From Candidatus Altimarinota bacterium (GTDB lineage: Bacteria; Patescibacteriota; Gracilibacteria; BD1-5; UBA6164), in NCBI GenBank assembly GCA_028691535.1, contig JAQUZB010000001.1:1-64000 (forward strand): a DNA stretch of 64,000 bases, written 5' to 3'. Shown here piece after piece: positions 19,911-31,553 of this stretch. Each line of letters starts with the position of its first letter. Position 1 is the first letter of the stretch. The notes beneath the pieces are model-generated. The model saw only the letters and a program-made list of their open reading frames with translations, made no database searches and was not told the DNA's origin. Made by a program: the position numbers and the translations under genes.

Positions 19911-20472
19911 ATTTTCTTATAAATTTTTGTTCTAGAGTTTCTCATACAAATTCAAATATTTCACTTGGTGGATTTTTTGGAATCACTCAAGTATTTTCTC
20001 AAACAAATTTTATATGTCATTTTTCTAGTGCTTCTGCAAATTTTTCTTTTATTTCTCTACTTGTGTATATTTCTGGTTCATTTGATATATTTGCACTTGT
20101 CATAAACATAGGTCCATTTTCTTTTAACAATCTATCTTGAGTCTTATTATTTGCTACTCTAAAAGCAAATTTTTCATAAACTCATCTATTTAAAAATTCT
20201 TCACCATTTTCATCATTTACGAAGTTTATCCAAACACTTACATGAGGACTTTCAGTCAAAATAGTAAATGGTTTATTGTATGTTTTTAAAAAATTTACTT
20301 GTTCTTTTGTCAGTTCAGTATTTTTTTCTAGCCAGTTAAAATCTGGAACCAATATAGCAAGAGGTTTATCTAAACTTCTTTTTTTTATCTTATAGATTCT
20401 TTCATAGCTTTTTATATCGTCTAAACCGCAAGCTATTCAAAAACAAGTGTCAGTTGGTAATATGTATATCAT
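19909..20472 (-). CDS. tsaC: Threonylcarbamoyl-AMP synthase (Sua5/YrdC/TsaC)
   Basis: 187 aa. The YrdC domain opens with YILPTDTCFGIACGLDD, the family PTDTxYG motif. YKIKKRSLDKPLAILV (K-R-x5-P-L) follows, and then GPMFMTSANISNEP, the SAN motif. TsaC makes threonylcarbamoyl-AMP from Thr, bicarbonate and ATP for the t6A37 modification of ANN-decoding tRNAs. The protein is the short TsaC form without a Sua5 domain. It sits 2 bp downstream of rsmG on the same strand, so the two tRNA/rRNA modification genes form an operon. Confidence 0.93.
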
Positions 20473-20474
20473 AA

Positions 20475-21161
20475 TTATTTTATAGGATTAAGTAATGGAA
20501 TTCCATCTTTTCTAGGGAATTTTGGATTTGTTTTTTCTAGTTTTTCAATCAAAACTATTGTTCTATCTTGTCATCAGATGTTATAATTTTTTACTTTTAA
20601 TATCTTTGCGCTAAGTCTACTTAATGCTTTTTTTGTGGATTTTAACTCTTCTTTATCGTCAAGTTTATAAGCACAAAATACTCAACCAACTTTTAAAAGA
20701 GGGACTACATATTCAAGCAAAGTAGGAAAAAATGCAGTTGCTCTACTAGTTACAAAATCAAAACTTTCTCTATAATCTAGGTTTTGTCATATTGCTTCAG
20801 CTCTACCATTTAGAGTTTTTACGTTTTTTATTTCTAGTTTTTCACAAAATTCTTCAATTGCTTTTAATTTTTTTCATACACTATCAATTCATACAAACTG
20901 AACTTCTGGATTTACAATTGCAAGAGGAATAAGAGGAAAACCTCAACCCGTTCACATATCTGCAACCTTTCATTCTAACTCAACAAAGACATTTAACATA
21001 ACTGAATCTATAAAATGTTTTTCTATGATTCAAGCGTCGTCTCTGATAGCACTTAGATTTATCACCGCATTTTTTTCTTTAAATATTTCTAGAAATTTTT
21101 CAAATTTCACAAGTTCATGTGGTTCTAGTTCTACATTGTACTTTTTAAATAATTCTTGCAT
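20475..21161 (-). CDS. rsmG: 16S rRNA (guanine-N7) methyltransferase RsmG
   Basis: 228 aa. The SAM-binding motif I is VADMGTGGGFPLIPLAI at about 74-90, with three of its glycines written TGA. GIDSVGKKLKAIEEF, LNGRAEAIG and FDFVTSRATA follow, as in RsmG/GidB. The enzyme methylates G527 of 16S rRNA. It is the first gene of the rsmG-tsaC operon, divergent from recG; its promoter would be in 21162-21280. Confidence 0.93.
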
Positions 21162-21280
21162 TTGGTTTTATTATTTTTAAATCGAGCATATTTTATCTTT
21201 TATATTTTAAAAAACAAGGAAAAGTTTGATTTTCTACTACAATTTATATAATTAGTATATATATTATTATTTTTTCTATA

Positions 21281-23293
21281 ATGCTTGGAGAAAAATTAAA
21301 TAAAACGATACTTAGAACAACAGATAATTACATAAAAGCTTTGGAAAAAGCTAGTATTTTAACTGTGAATGATTTACTTAATCATTTCCCAAGAGATTAT
21401 GAAGATAGAACCAATGTACTAGACTCTTTTTCACTTATAAATATCAAGGAAAAAAATACAATCATAGTCAAATTACTCAGTATAAATAGTCAAAAAACTG
21501 CCTGAAATAAATTGCTCACAAAGGCGGTTATAGAAGACAAAAATGGTTTTATGAGTGAAGCAGTTTGGTTTAATAGAAAATATTTAGCAAGTCAATTAAA
21601 AGCTTTTGAATGAAAAAAAGTTATATTTTCTTGAAGTGTAAAATATGCTTTTTGAAAAGTAACATTTCAGTCTCCAGATGTAGAAACTGATCTTGATAAA
21701 TTGGCCTGAGAAATAGTTCCAATTTATGCAGAATTAAATTATATTCCAAGTAAATGGATTGAGTGAAAAATAGAAATTTTAAAACAATTTATAAAAGAAA
21801 TTCCAGAAGATTTACCAGAAGATATAATCCAAAAATACAATTTTATAAGCAAGAGAGATGCTATTTATAGAGTACATTTCCCAAAAAATAAATTGGATAT
21901 AGAACAATCAAAATATAGGCTTGCATATGGAGAATTATTTGACATAAATTACAAGGCAATTGGCTCAAAAATGCAAGCTTTTAAAGAAAGTGAAGGTAGA
22001 AGTTTGGCAATAAAAATGAATCCAGATTTAGTAAAAGAATTGTTATCTTTTTTCCCATTTGAGTTTACAAATCATCAAAAAATTGTACTTTTTCAAATCT
22101 TAAAAGATATGGAAAAACCACACTCTATGCAAAGATTGCTTGAGTGAGATGTATGAACTTGAAAAACTGCAGTTGCTTTTGTTGCTGGAGTTCATGCCAT
22201 AATTGAGAGTGATAAAATTTGAAATCGTATCCAAGTTGCAATTATGACTCCTACTGAAATACTTGCTCGTCAACATTTTGAGTGAATGCAGGATTTTTTG
22301 ATGAAATTTGGTATAAGTTCACATTTACTTGTTTGAAGTTTGACAGCTAAACAAAAATCAGCAGTTAAAGCTGATATTAAATCAGGAAATATAGATCTAG
22401 TTATTTGAACTCATGCACTTGTTCAAGAAGATGTAGTTTTTAATAATCTATGATTTGTAGTTGTAGATGAACAACATAGATTTTGAGTAAAACAAAGAGA
22501 GGTTTTAGAAAAATGATTTTGAAATAAATCATGACTTGTTCCACATAATCTAAATATGACTGCAACACCAATTCCTAGAACTTTGGCTTTGACACTTTAT
22601 TGAGACCAAGATTTAAGTGTTATAAATGAATATCCAAAAGGAAGAAAAGATATATTTACAAAGGTTGCAAAAAATGAAGAAGAAAGACAACAAATAATAC
22701 TTTTTGTTAGAAGTGAACTTGAAAAGTGAAGACAAGTTTTTTGGATTTCTCCACTTGTAGAAGAATCTGAAAAGATAGATCTAGCAAATGCTGTTAATAC
22801 TTATGAAAATCTGCAAGCAATATTTCATCCATTTAAGGTTTGACTTCTTCATGGTAAGATGAGGCCAAAAGAAAAAGATGAAATAATGAAAGCTTTTGCA
22901 AACAATGAAATACAAATATTATCAAGTACAAGTGTTGTCGAAGTTTGAGTAAATGTTCCAAATTCTACAATTATGTGTATTGAGTGAGCTGAAAGATTTT
23001 GATTATCACAATTACATCAATTTAGATGAAGAGTTGGTAGATGAAGTGTGCAATCATATTGTTATCTTTTTCCAACTACTTGAAATAGTACAGATAGACT
23101 TAGAGCTATGGAAAAAACAAATAACTGATTTGAACTTGCTGAGATAGATTTAGAGCTTAGATGACCATGAGAAGTTTATGGAGTTAGACAAAGTTGAGTG
23201 CCTGATTTAAAGGTAGCAAGTCTTACTGATTTAGAATTAATAAGTCAAATAAGGGAAGATATAACTGAATTATTTGAAAAAAAAGATAAATAA
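21281..23293 (+). CDS. recG: ATP-dependent DNA helicase RecG
   Basis: 670 aa, full length. The N-terminal wedge/OB domain spans about 1-250 ([13 protein letters not shown] is family-typical). Walker A EGDVGTGKTAVAF is near 289-301, and all three loop glycines are TGA codons. DEQH ([15 protein letters not shown]) is near 394-408, [12 protein letters not shown] follows, and the C-terminal helicase motifs are [14 protein letters not shown] and QLHQFRGRVGRG. RecG remodels stalled forks and branched DNA. This gene is the clearest proof of TGA=Gly in the window. It is monocistronic. Confidence 0.97.
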
Positions 23294-23334
23294 ATATAAT
23301 AAGTTTATCTTTTTTTTATTTAACAAAAAAACAA

Positions 23335-24363
23335 ATGACACTACTTGAGTTTTTTTTCATAATTTCTTGAATAATCATTTTGATTATTGCTTTTGATATT
23401 GCTCGTAAACAGAAATTTAATGCTCTGCATTTTGTAGTATTTATTTGAGTATGATGAGGTTTATTATTATTTGCTTTATTTCCAAATATTTTAAATACTC
23501 TTTGAAATATATTTTGAGTTACTAGATGAGCTGATGTTTTGGTTTATGGAGCAATTATATTTTTACTTTATTTTGTTTTGTTATTATTAACTAAACATGT
23601 AGAAAATAAAGAAAGTATTACTAAACTTATAAGAGAAATTGCGATTGATAATAGTGATAAAAAAATTATAACTTGAAATGAAGTTTTTTTAGTTAGAGCT
23701 TACAATGAAGCAAGTGTCATTAAGTGAGTTTTAGAGAATATTTATAATGCTTGATATAAAAATATACTTCTAATAAATGATGGTTCAAAAGATAATACAA
23801 AAGAAATACTTAAAAATTTTGCGGATAAGATATATATAGTAAATCATAGTATAAATATATGAGCTGGTGCAGCACTTGAAACTTGATTTGAGTATTTGAG
23901 AAGATATGGAGATGTAAAATATGTAATTACTTTTGATGCTGATTGACAACATGATATACTTGATGCAGTAAAATTTATAGATCTATTTGAAAAAGAACCT
24001 GATTTATGAGTTATTTTTGGTTCAAGATTTATGGAAAAAACTACTTCAAATGTGCCTTTTCTTAGAAAAATTACTTTATTTCTTTGAAAAATATTTACCT
24101 ATTTTATAAGTTGAATTAATCTAACTGATGCACATAATTGATATAGAGCACTTAGATTAGATGTGGTAAAAAATATTCATTTAACTATTGATACTATGGC
24201 TTATGCTTCAGAACTTATAGATGAAGTACATAATAAAAAAATAAGATTTAAAGAAGTTCCAGTAAATATAACATATACTACTTACAGTTTAGCAAAATGA
24301 CAAAGATCTACAAATGCTATAAATATAGTTTTAAGAATAATTTGGAGTAAATTTTTCAGATAA
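23335..24363 (+). CDS. DUF2304 fused to a family-2 glycosyltransferase
   Basis: 342 aa. Residues 1-95 are three membrane helices with the DUF2304 signature (GVTRGADVLVYGAIIFLLYF). Residues about 122-330 form a GT-A domain: VFLVRAYNEASVI, LLINDGSKDNT, then the metal-binding TFDADGQHD and a DAHNGYRAL acceptor motif, like dolichyl-phosphate or undecaprenyl-phosphate sugar transferases (DPM1/GtrB type). In other genomes the two parts are usually adjacent separate genes. The product probably loads a hexose onto a lipid carrier at the inner membrane for cell-surface glycans. Confidence 0.92.
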
Positions 24364-24392
24364 AACCAAGCCTTTTAAGGCTTGGTTTTTTT
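24362..24392 (+). terminator. Terminator after the DUF2304-GT2 gene
   Basis: AAAACCAAGCCTT-TTAAGGCTTGGTTTT stem followed by T residues. Confidence 0.9.
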
Positions 24393-24467
24393 AATAAAGA
24401 TTTAATTTAATGCAAATTTAATGTGCTATGAGTATAATAAAAAAGCTCCCAAATTTATTATACTATT

Positions 24468-26798
24468 ATGAAAAATAAATACTATATTATTATATTTATT
24501 GTATCAATTATTTTATTTCAAAGAGTTTTTTGAAATTTCTCTATAAAAGAAGTTTTACCAAATACTGATGATGATACTGTTGAAGAATATGTTTGAATTA
24601 AGTATGATTGACAATGAAATAATTCACTTTCAGGATATACTCTTAGTGATCTATCTTGAAAAATTTATACTTTTGGAGATGATTTTTTTACAAATTGAGA
24701 AATAAAAAAATACTATAGACCAACTACAAAAATACTTTTAAATGATACAAATGAAACCTTGTATTTAAAAGATAATTTTTGAGTTTTAGTTGATACTTTT
24801 TCATATACTACAACTGAAAATTGAGTTGTTTATACAAAAGATGAAGAAATTATTGTTGATGATTCTAATCCAGTAGAGGAAATTATAGATACAGAAACAA
24901 ATTCATGAACAATAATTGATGAAGAAATACCTTTAATAGATGAAACTACATGAACTTGAGTTATAGACGAAATAACAAGTACTTGAAATATTATTGAAGA
25001 AACTGAAAATCCTATATCAGATGAAGATACTTGAACTTGAATTATAGTTGAAGAGATAAATATTGATGAAAATTTAGAAAATACTTGATCTGTAATAGAG
25101 GATGAATTGATTGAAAATACTTGAAGTACAATTGAAGATGAAATTACTTCTTCATGAAGTTTAGATGAAAATAATATAAATTCTTCTGTAGAAACTGAGC
25201 AAATAACTAAGAATTTATTTATTAAAAATACTTTTCAAAGTCCAACATATTTAAACGAAAAAGATATAGAATTAAGGAATAATTTAGTTTATAATTGTGA
25301 CAGAACAAAAGATGATTGTAGGATAAATTTAGATTTAAGATCTACATTTACTTGAGAAATAAAGGAAAGTGATTTCAATTGTAGTATAAATTTTTGATTA
25401 TCTTGAATAACTTGAGAAGAAAATAAATGTAATCCAAATACTATTATTTTTCCCGTTTGAAGTTATGAAATAAAGATTAAAATTATAAATAAACTTGATG
25501 TAAATTATTTTTGAGAACTAAATTTTAGGATTATAAATGATTGAAAATTAATTCAAACACAAACTCAAACAGTTACAAATTATGTTTCTACTTCTTCAGC
25601 TTCATCAATTATTGACACTCAAAAATTAGTTTTAAATGAGCCAATTATTAAAGTTCAATCAGGTTTAGATGATAAAAATATTTGTGATAAAAAAGAGTGT
25701 TCTATAAATTTTGATTCTGAAAATATCCCAAAAAATGTAACTTGTGAGTGGGATTTTTGAAGTGGTTCATATAATTCATGAAATGAAAAAAAATGTAATC
25801 CAAACACTGTTTATTTTTGACCAGGAATTCAAAATATATCTTTAAAAATTTGTGATGTAAATTATGAAGATAATTGTAAAAAATCTAATTTTTCTTTTGA
25901 AAATATTTATAAAAAGACTAAATTAGAAGCAATTATATCACTACAATGAAAGATAACAAAAAATAAGGTTTTAGAATGAAAAAAAATAATTTGTTATGAT
26001 GTTGACACTTGTAGTATAAATTTAGATTGATGAAATTCTAAATGAGAAGATATAAGTTTTTTCTGGGATTTTTGAGATTGAGATTTTTCAGAATCAAAAA
26101 ATCCTTTATCAAAAGTATTTAAAAAGTGAAGTTATATTATTATTTTGGAAATAACTGATGAAGATTGAGATTTGAGTGAAGATTTTTTAGAAGTAGAAGT
26201 AAGATGAAAAGGTAGTTCTATTCAAAATTTAGAGGAAGATAATATAGATTTAGGAGGAGAAAAATCTTTATCATCTGTAAAAGAGCAAGAATTACATTCT
26301 TTAAAAATTGATTTGCAGTGAAAACTCTGAGAAAATAAGATCTTAAATGCAGATAAATTAACATGTATAAAAACCTGCAGTATAAATTTAGATTGAAGTA
26401 AGAGTATTTGAAATTTTAAATCGTATTTTTGGGATTTTTGAAATGGAGAAACATATATTTGAAATAATCCATGATATATAAAATACGAAAAGTTTTGAAG
26501 TTATATAGTTTTGTTTTCAGCAGAAGATAGTGATTGAAATATATATGAAAAACAATTTTTTATAAATTTTATAGAAAAATTAAATAAGTTTGAAACAGCT
26601 TCTACAAAGAAAGTAGAAATATCATTAAATAATGAAGATTTAAATAGTGAAGAAATACCAGAAACTTATTTAGAAAACGATAATTCTCTTGTAAATGAGG
26701 AAAATAAGAGTTCAAAAAATAAATTTATTATATGATTTTTTACACTGATTTTTTCTATTTGAGCTTATATATTGATGCTTAGATATAAGATAATATAA
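24468..26798 (+). CDS. Surface protein with lamin-tail and PKD domains
   Basis: 776 aa. An N-terminal signal/anchor helix (about 5-22) is followed by a lamin-tail-like domain (about 34-120: GQGNNSLSGYTLSDLSGKIY). An acidic Thr/Gly/Glu linker (about 135-250) follows, with recurring ENTGS, IEDE and DTGTG units. Then come several Ig/PKD-like repeats, each with a Cys pair and the SINLD / FFWDFGDGD pattern (near 290, 420, 525, 640). A C-terminal membrane helix (IIGFFTLIFSIGAYILML) ends in a basic tail. It is probably displayed on the cell surface, anchored at the C-terminus, and used for adhesion to a host or prey cell. Confidence 0.9.
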
Positions 26799-26828
26799 AA
26801 AAAATAATCGCTAGGCGATTATTTTTTT
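26797..26828. terminator. Bidirectional terminator at the convergence with the GT14-like gene
   Basis: AATAATCGC-TA-GGCGATTATT hairpin with A and T tracts. It contains the TAG stop of the minus-strand gene. Confidence 0.88.
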
Positions 26829-27716
26829 GTTAAAATTTTCTTTTATAAAATCAATTATTTCAGAATCTTCATTGTCATCAAATTTACGAGCAAATAGATT
26901 ATTTTCTAAAGATAGAAAATTTATATCTTCTTTTGTAAATGTCTTAGGTCTAAGCTTTATATCTCAATCATTTACCCAAATTATAGATCTTTTATCATCA
27001 TTTATTATGTTTCAATCAAATGATGAATTCATTAAAAGTGTTTGAAAATATGATTCATCAGGAATTAGAGTATTTATATAATAATCTTCATATTTTTTTG
27101 TTTCTAAAGAGTTACATATAAATTCACAACATTTTCTATTTAATATCATCCATTGTCATCAAATATATGGAATAGTATCTTCTAAAAAATCTCTTTTTTC
27201 ATTTTTTATTTCATTTATATAATTTCAATTATCTATAAAATAATTTTCAATTCTGTTCATTGTATCTGGTCTTTCTGTTATTTGATTTGATACTTTTATA
27301 TAATTATTTTCTCTATTTTCTTTTAGAAAAATATTTATATCATTTTGAGATTTTACAGGATAATCTTGACCACTTAGATTTATAAAAAAATCCCAATTTA
27401 ATCATAATCCAAGTAGTTTTTTAATTCAATTTAATTCTACATTTACCATACTATATCATCACCAAACTATACTTTCACTTTCTAAAATATAAGTATTTTC
27501 AAAATCATTTATAAAATTTGTTATTTCCTTATGTAAATCTTTACTAGCTTTTTTATCTATATGAATTAAATAATAATTATTTGGATTGTATATTGATTTA
27601 AATAATCTTTTAAATTGTTTTGGAAGGCGATGCACAAGTATAAGATATGCAATAGTTATTTCTTTATTAAGGTTTTCATCTTTTATTCCACTTATATTTT
27701 TGGTCTTTGCTATCAT
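26811..27716 (-). CDS. Core-2/I-branching-type glycosyltransferase (GT14-like)
   Basis: 301 aa, ending at a TAG. It starts with a 20-residue leader, then IAYLILVHRLPKQFKRLFKS, HIDKKASKDL, WGGYSMVNVELN, the LSGQDYPVKS motif and LIPDESYFQTLLMNS. This order is typical of the Core-2/I-branching beta-1,6-N-acetylglucosaminyltransferase family, known in bacteria from capsule and glycoprotein loci. A relative is encoded at 35874-36779. The nucleotide sugar is unknown. The gene is divergent from galE; 27717-27903 holds both promoters. Confidence 0.9.
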
Positions 27717-27903
27717 TATTTTCAGGTTATGTTTCTAAAGAGTTTGTAAAATACTACTTACTCAAAATTTACTTTGCAATAGTATTGTATTATACACTTT
27801 TAAATACTTATTACAAGATTATAAAAAAAGGCTTTTTAAAATTTATATTTTGAAAAAATAATATTTATGGCTAAAATAATAAAGATTAATAATAATTACA
27901 ATT

Positions 27904-28929
27904 ATGAAACAAAAAACAATTTTAATAACTTGAGGAATCTGATATATATGAAGTCATGCAGTCGTAGCATTTGAACAAGCTTGATATAAAACAGTGATTG
28001 TAGACAACTTAGACAATTCTTGTCTATCAACATATAAAAATATTGGAAATATTTTATGATATAAACCTGATTTCTATGAAATAGATTTAAGGGATAAAGA
28101 TAAATTAGAAGATGTTTTTAAAAAATATAAGTTTGATTGAGTACTGCATTTTGCATGATTAAAAGCAGTTTGAGAATCTTGTGAAAAACCTTTACATTAT
28201 TTTGATAATAATATAGTTTGAAGTTTGAGATTATTTGAACTTATGCAAGATTATGGTGTAAAAAATATTATATTTTCTAGTAGTGCAACTGTTTATGATT
28301 GAATTATTTATGAAAATGAAACTTTTTCATGAGCTTTAGAAACTGATCAAACTTGAAATACTTCAAACCCATATTGAACAACTAAATTTTTACTTGAAAC
28401 TATTCTTACTGATTTATCTAAATTTTCTTGATTCAATGTTATAAATCTAAGATATTTTAATCCTGTATGAGCACATAATTCAGGTCTTATTTGAGAAAAT
28501 CCTGATTGAATTCCAAATAATTTATTGCCTTTTATTATGAAAGTTGCAACTTGAGAATTACCATATTTAAATGTTTATTGAGATGATTATGAAACTATTG
28601 ATGGTAGTTGAGTTAGAGATTATATAGATGTAGTTGATTTAATTGATTGACATTTAAAAGCATATGATTTACTTGAAAACCTAGATTTTTCAGGATTTAT
28701 AGATACTTTTAATTTATGAGTAGGTAAGTGAATAAGTGTTTTTGAAATGATTGAAGCATCAAGAAAAGCTACTTGAAAAGATATAACTTTTAAGATAGCT
28801 CCAAGAAGGGCCGGAGATTTGGCAAGTGTATATTGTAATCCTAGTAAAGCTAAGCATATACTTGATTGGACTGCAAAAACTTCGCTAGAAGATAGTTTAA
28901 AAAATAGTTGGAAGTTTTATAATAGTTAA
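27904..28929 (+). CDS. galE: UDP-glucose 4-epimerase
   Basis: 341 aa extended SDR protein interconverting UDP-Glc and UDP-Gal. TGGIGYIGSHAVVAFE is the NAD-binding GxxGxxG at about 8-23, with all three key glycines TGA. HFAGLKAVGESCEKPL, SSSATVY (catalytic Ser near 125), NPYGTTKF (YxxxK near 157-161) and LRYFNPVGAHNSGLIGE are all canonical for GalE. Length matches the family. It supplies galactose for the glycosyltransferases around it. The hairpin that closes it belongs to a duplicated 47-bp segment (see 28929 and 30315). Confidence 0.95.
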
Positions 28930-28975
28930 CTTTTTAACAAAAAACATTATTTATATTATTAAATAATGTTTTTTT
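28929..28975. repeat. 47-bp direct repeat (left) containing a terminator
   Basis: Identical to 30315-30361. It starts ACTTTTTAACAAAAAACATT and contains the ACATTATTTA/TAAATAATGT hairpin with T7. It closes galE on the plus strand and abuts the last codons of abiEii. The two copies bracket the toxin-antitoxin pair exactly. Confidence 0.92.
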
Positions 28976-28978
28976 ATT

Positions 28979-29680
28979 TTAAATTAAACTATGTAATAAA
29001 AATATAGTTTCATTTACAAGGTTATTTTTAACAAAGTTTTTTTGTTTTTCATCTAAGGTAGTTCAAAGTCAATCAAGAATATTATAATTATTTCATAAAT
29101 TTTCTAAAAAATTTATAGTATATCTTATAAAATCATTAAATGATTTTCAAGTTTTATCTTCTATATATTTTTTGTTTATTTCTAAATTATTTTTTAAAAT
29201 AAAGTGAATATCATAAATATCTCTATTTGCCAATTTTGATCTATTTGTTAAGGCTATAAATTTATTGGCACAAATATAATCTATGTCTAGTACTTTTATA
29301 TTTATTCACATAAAATTTTTTACACTATATTTTCAACTTACTCATCTTGTAGAAATTTCTATTTTTATATTGTGATCTATATCTCAATATGATATCAATA
29401 AAAATATCGTATTTCTTTTGATAAAACTATCTCTTATTTCTCAATATTTTTTTCATATATTTTCTATTTTTTTTAGTATTTCTTCTTTTTTATCATCTCA
29501 TTCTAAATCAAAATCTAGATCAGTAGAAAATCTATCCAATGAATAAAGTAAGAATAGACTAGTTCATCATTTAAAAATCAGTTTATTTTTTAATAATTCA
29601 TCTTTTGATATATCTAATAATATAGACATAAGAATTAACTTGTGTTTTTGCTTATCAAGTCTTGATATAACTGCTGTCAT
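28979..29680 (-). CDS. abiEii: AbiEii/AbiGii-family nucleotidyltransferase toxin
   Basis: 233 aa. The diagnostic motif FKGGTSLFLLYSL-DRFSTDLDFDL (about 43-67) is the DNA polymerase beta-like GS...DxD active site of type IV toxin AbiEii. NKFIALTNRSKLANRDIYDI (about 157-176) is the second family motif. AbiEii toxins act as NTP-dependent nucleotidyltransferases on tRNA acceptor ends and can cause abortive phage infection. The gene begins 2 bp after the stop of abiEi, the usual antitoxin-then-toxin order. Both signature glycines (GG) are encoded by TGA. Confidence 0.93.
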
Positions 29681-29682
29681 AA

Positions 29683-30249
29683 TTATTTTTTATTAAAATA
29701 AGATTTTATTTTTTTTTCTAAACTTTTAGATTTATATATTTCTAGTAATTCCAATATTTTTGTATAATCTAATCTTTCTAAATTATCAAAATAAATATCT
29801 CAATATAAATAAACAGTATCTAAAAAAGCTCTTTCCGCACTCGCTATAGAATAAAATCAATTATTTATAATTCAACTAGGATTTAATAAGATGCTTTTCT
29901 TAAGATTTTTTAATCTTATATTGAAATCAAGTATTTTTTTTGTATCAGATTTTTTGTATGCTAAATATATATCATCTTCATATTGAAATATAATAGAGTG
30001 ATGATATAAAGCTGTAAAAAATGAAATATAGCTAGGACTATATATTTTGTTTGCCAATTCAAATTTATTTATTTCCTTTCATTTTAAATTGTAGATTCAT
30101 CTTGTTATTCTTTCTAAAATTCATGATTTAACATAATAACTAAGTTTATTTTTAAAAACTTGATTATTTGTTTTTCAAAAAATATGCTTAAGTTCATCAA
30201 AAGTAAATACTGTGCTTTTTGATTGAGATAGTTGCAATATTATATTCAT
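29683..30249 (-). CDS. abiEi: AbiEi-like antitoxin/repressor
   Basis: 188 aa. It has an N-terminal winged helix (about 1-62: VFTFDELKHIFG, VKSGILERITRGIYNL) and a C-terminal domain with SPSYISFFTALYHH and SIASAERAFLDTVYLYG, as in AbiEi antitoxins (DUF4095/TAC family). AbiEi represses its own promoter by binding inverted repeats. A near-ideal inverted repeat starts right at the first codon (30249-30286). The antitoxin is translated first and directly coupled to the toxin. Confidence 0.9.
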
Positions 30250-30286
30250 ATACTGGAAGTAATTATATTATATTACTTCCAGTATA
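30249..30286 (-). promoter_or_regulatory. Perfect inverted repeat, probable AbiEi operator
   Basis: 15-bp arms TATACTGGAAGTAAT (30249-30263) and ATTACTTCCAGTATA (30272-30286) separated by 8 bp. It lies immediately upstream of the abiEi ATG and is much more GC-bearing than its surroundings. AbiEi proteins are known to bind inverted repeats at this place. Confidence 0.8.
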
Positions 30287-30314
30287 TACTATTTCTTAAA
30301 TAAATCAAGTTTTT

Positions 30315-30361
30315 ACTTTTTAACAAAAAACATTATTTATATTATTAAATAATGTTTTTTT
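30315..30361. repeat. 47-bp direct repeat (right) containing a terminator-like hairpin
   Basis: Perfect copy of 28929-28975. It lies upstream of the abiE promoter and 35 bp before the glycosyltransferase at 30396. No gene ends here, so as a terminator it has no obvious use; it looks like a duplication linked to arrival of the module. Confidence 0.92.
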
Positions 30362-30395
30362 TGTTATAATTATATAAATTAATTTATATAAAATT

Positions 30396-31553
30396 ATGAA
30401 TAAAATAAATATAATTCAGTTTATGCCATATTTTCCACCTCATAAATGATGATTGGAAACTGTTTGAGAAGAGATATGAATTAATTGGCAAAAAAATAAT
30501 CTATGATTTTTTGTAAATATTATTACTTCATTTGATCAAGAAAAAGAGATTGAAAATAATGAAAAAATAATATATAAAGACGAAGTAATTTGATATATAA
30601 AAAATAATATAACTCATCTAGTTATACCAAGTTTTGAAATAATCAATAATTTTCCTATGTATAAGTTTTGGGATAAAAAAACTAAACTTATTTTTGCACA
30701 TTTAAAAGAAAATTTTATAGAAAAATTTGATGTAGATTCTATTAGAGTTATAACTCATACTAGATTTTTTTTACCAAGTTTATTTGGATGAATTTTTGCA
30801 AGAAAACACAAATTAAAATGGATACATATAGAACATGGTAGTGATTATGTTAAATTATCTAGTAAGTTAAAAACAAATTTATCAATTATTTACGATAAAT
30901 TATTTTGAAAATGGATTTTTAAAAAAGCAGATATAGTTTTAGCTATAAGTGAAGCTTGTAAAAGATTTATAAATAATGAGTTTATAGATAGAGATTTAGA
31001 AGTGTTTTATAGATGAATAGATTTATGAAAAATTGATTTAGATAAAAAGTGAGATATAAAATTTGTATTTATTTGAAGATTAGTTTTGTTGAAATGAGTA
31101 TTAGATTTAATTGAAGTTTATAAAGAATTAAATATAAAAAATGAATTAATAATAATTTGAGATTGAGATGAAAGAAAAAATTTAGAGAAATTGTCTTTTT
31201 GATATAATATAAATTTTTTATGATTTAAAGATAAAGAATTTATATTGGATTTTTTATGAAAAAATAATTGTATTTGTATCAATGCTAGTTATATGGAATG
31301 ATTACCAACAAGCGTAATTGAATCATTAATAATGTGATGTCCTACAATAGCAAGCAATGTTTGATGAACTTCAGAAATATCAGATAAATCAGATCTAATC
31401 TTATTTGAAGCATGAAATAAAGATGAATTATGAAAAAAAATATTACAAGTTCTTGAAAATTACAATGACTTGAAATGAATAAGTAAAAATGAAATAGAAA
31501 AAAGATTTAAACGGGAAGAGAGTATTTTAAATTTATATAATTTTATTAAATAA
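30396..31553 (+). CDS. Family-4 glycosyltransferase
   Basis: 385 aa GT-B protein. The N-terminal Rossmann half has MPYFPPHKGGLETVGEE. IFIGRLVLLKGVLDLIEVY marks the start of the C-terminal donor domain (about 225). The donor-binding E-x7-E region is SYMEGLPTSVIESLIMGCP (about 305-323), then ASNVGGTSEI. It builds cell-surface or exported polysaccharide in the cytoplasm. Its stop overlaps the ATG of the next glycosyltransferase by one base, so the pair is translationally coupled. Confidence 0.93.

Noticed and set aside
22800-23150. Possible second gene overlapping the end of recG
   Set aside because: It is a shadow frame; the RecG frame has all helicase motifs through 23293.
27867-27903. ATG at 27867 as an upstream start or small gene before galE
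   Set aside because: It is out of frame with galE and has no conserved product; the GalE N-terminus begins at 27904.
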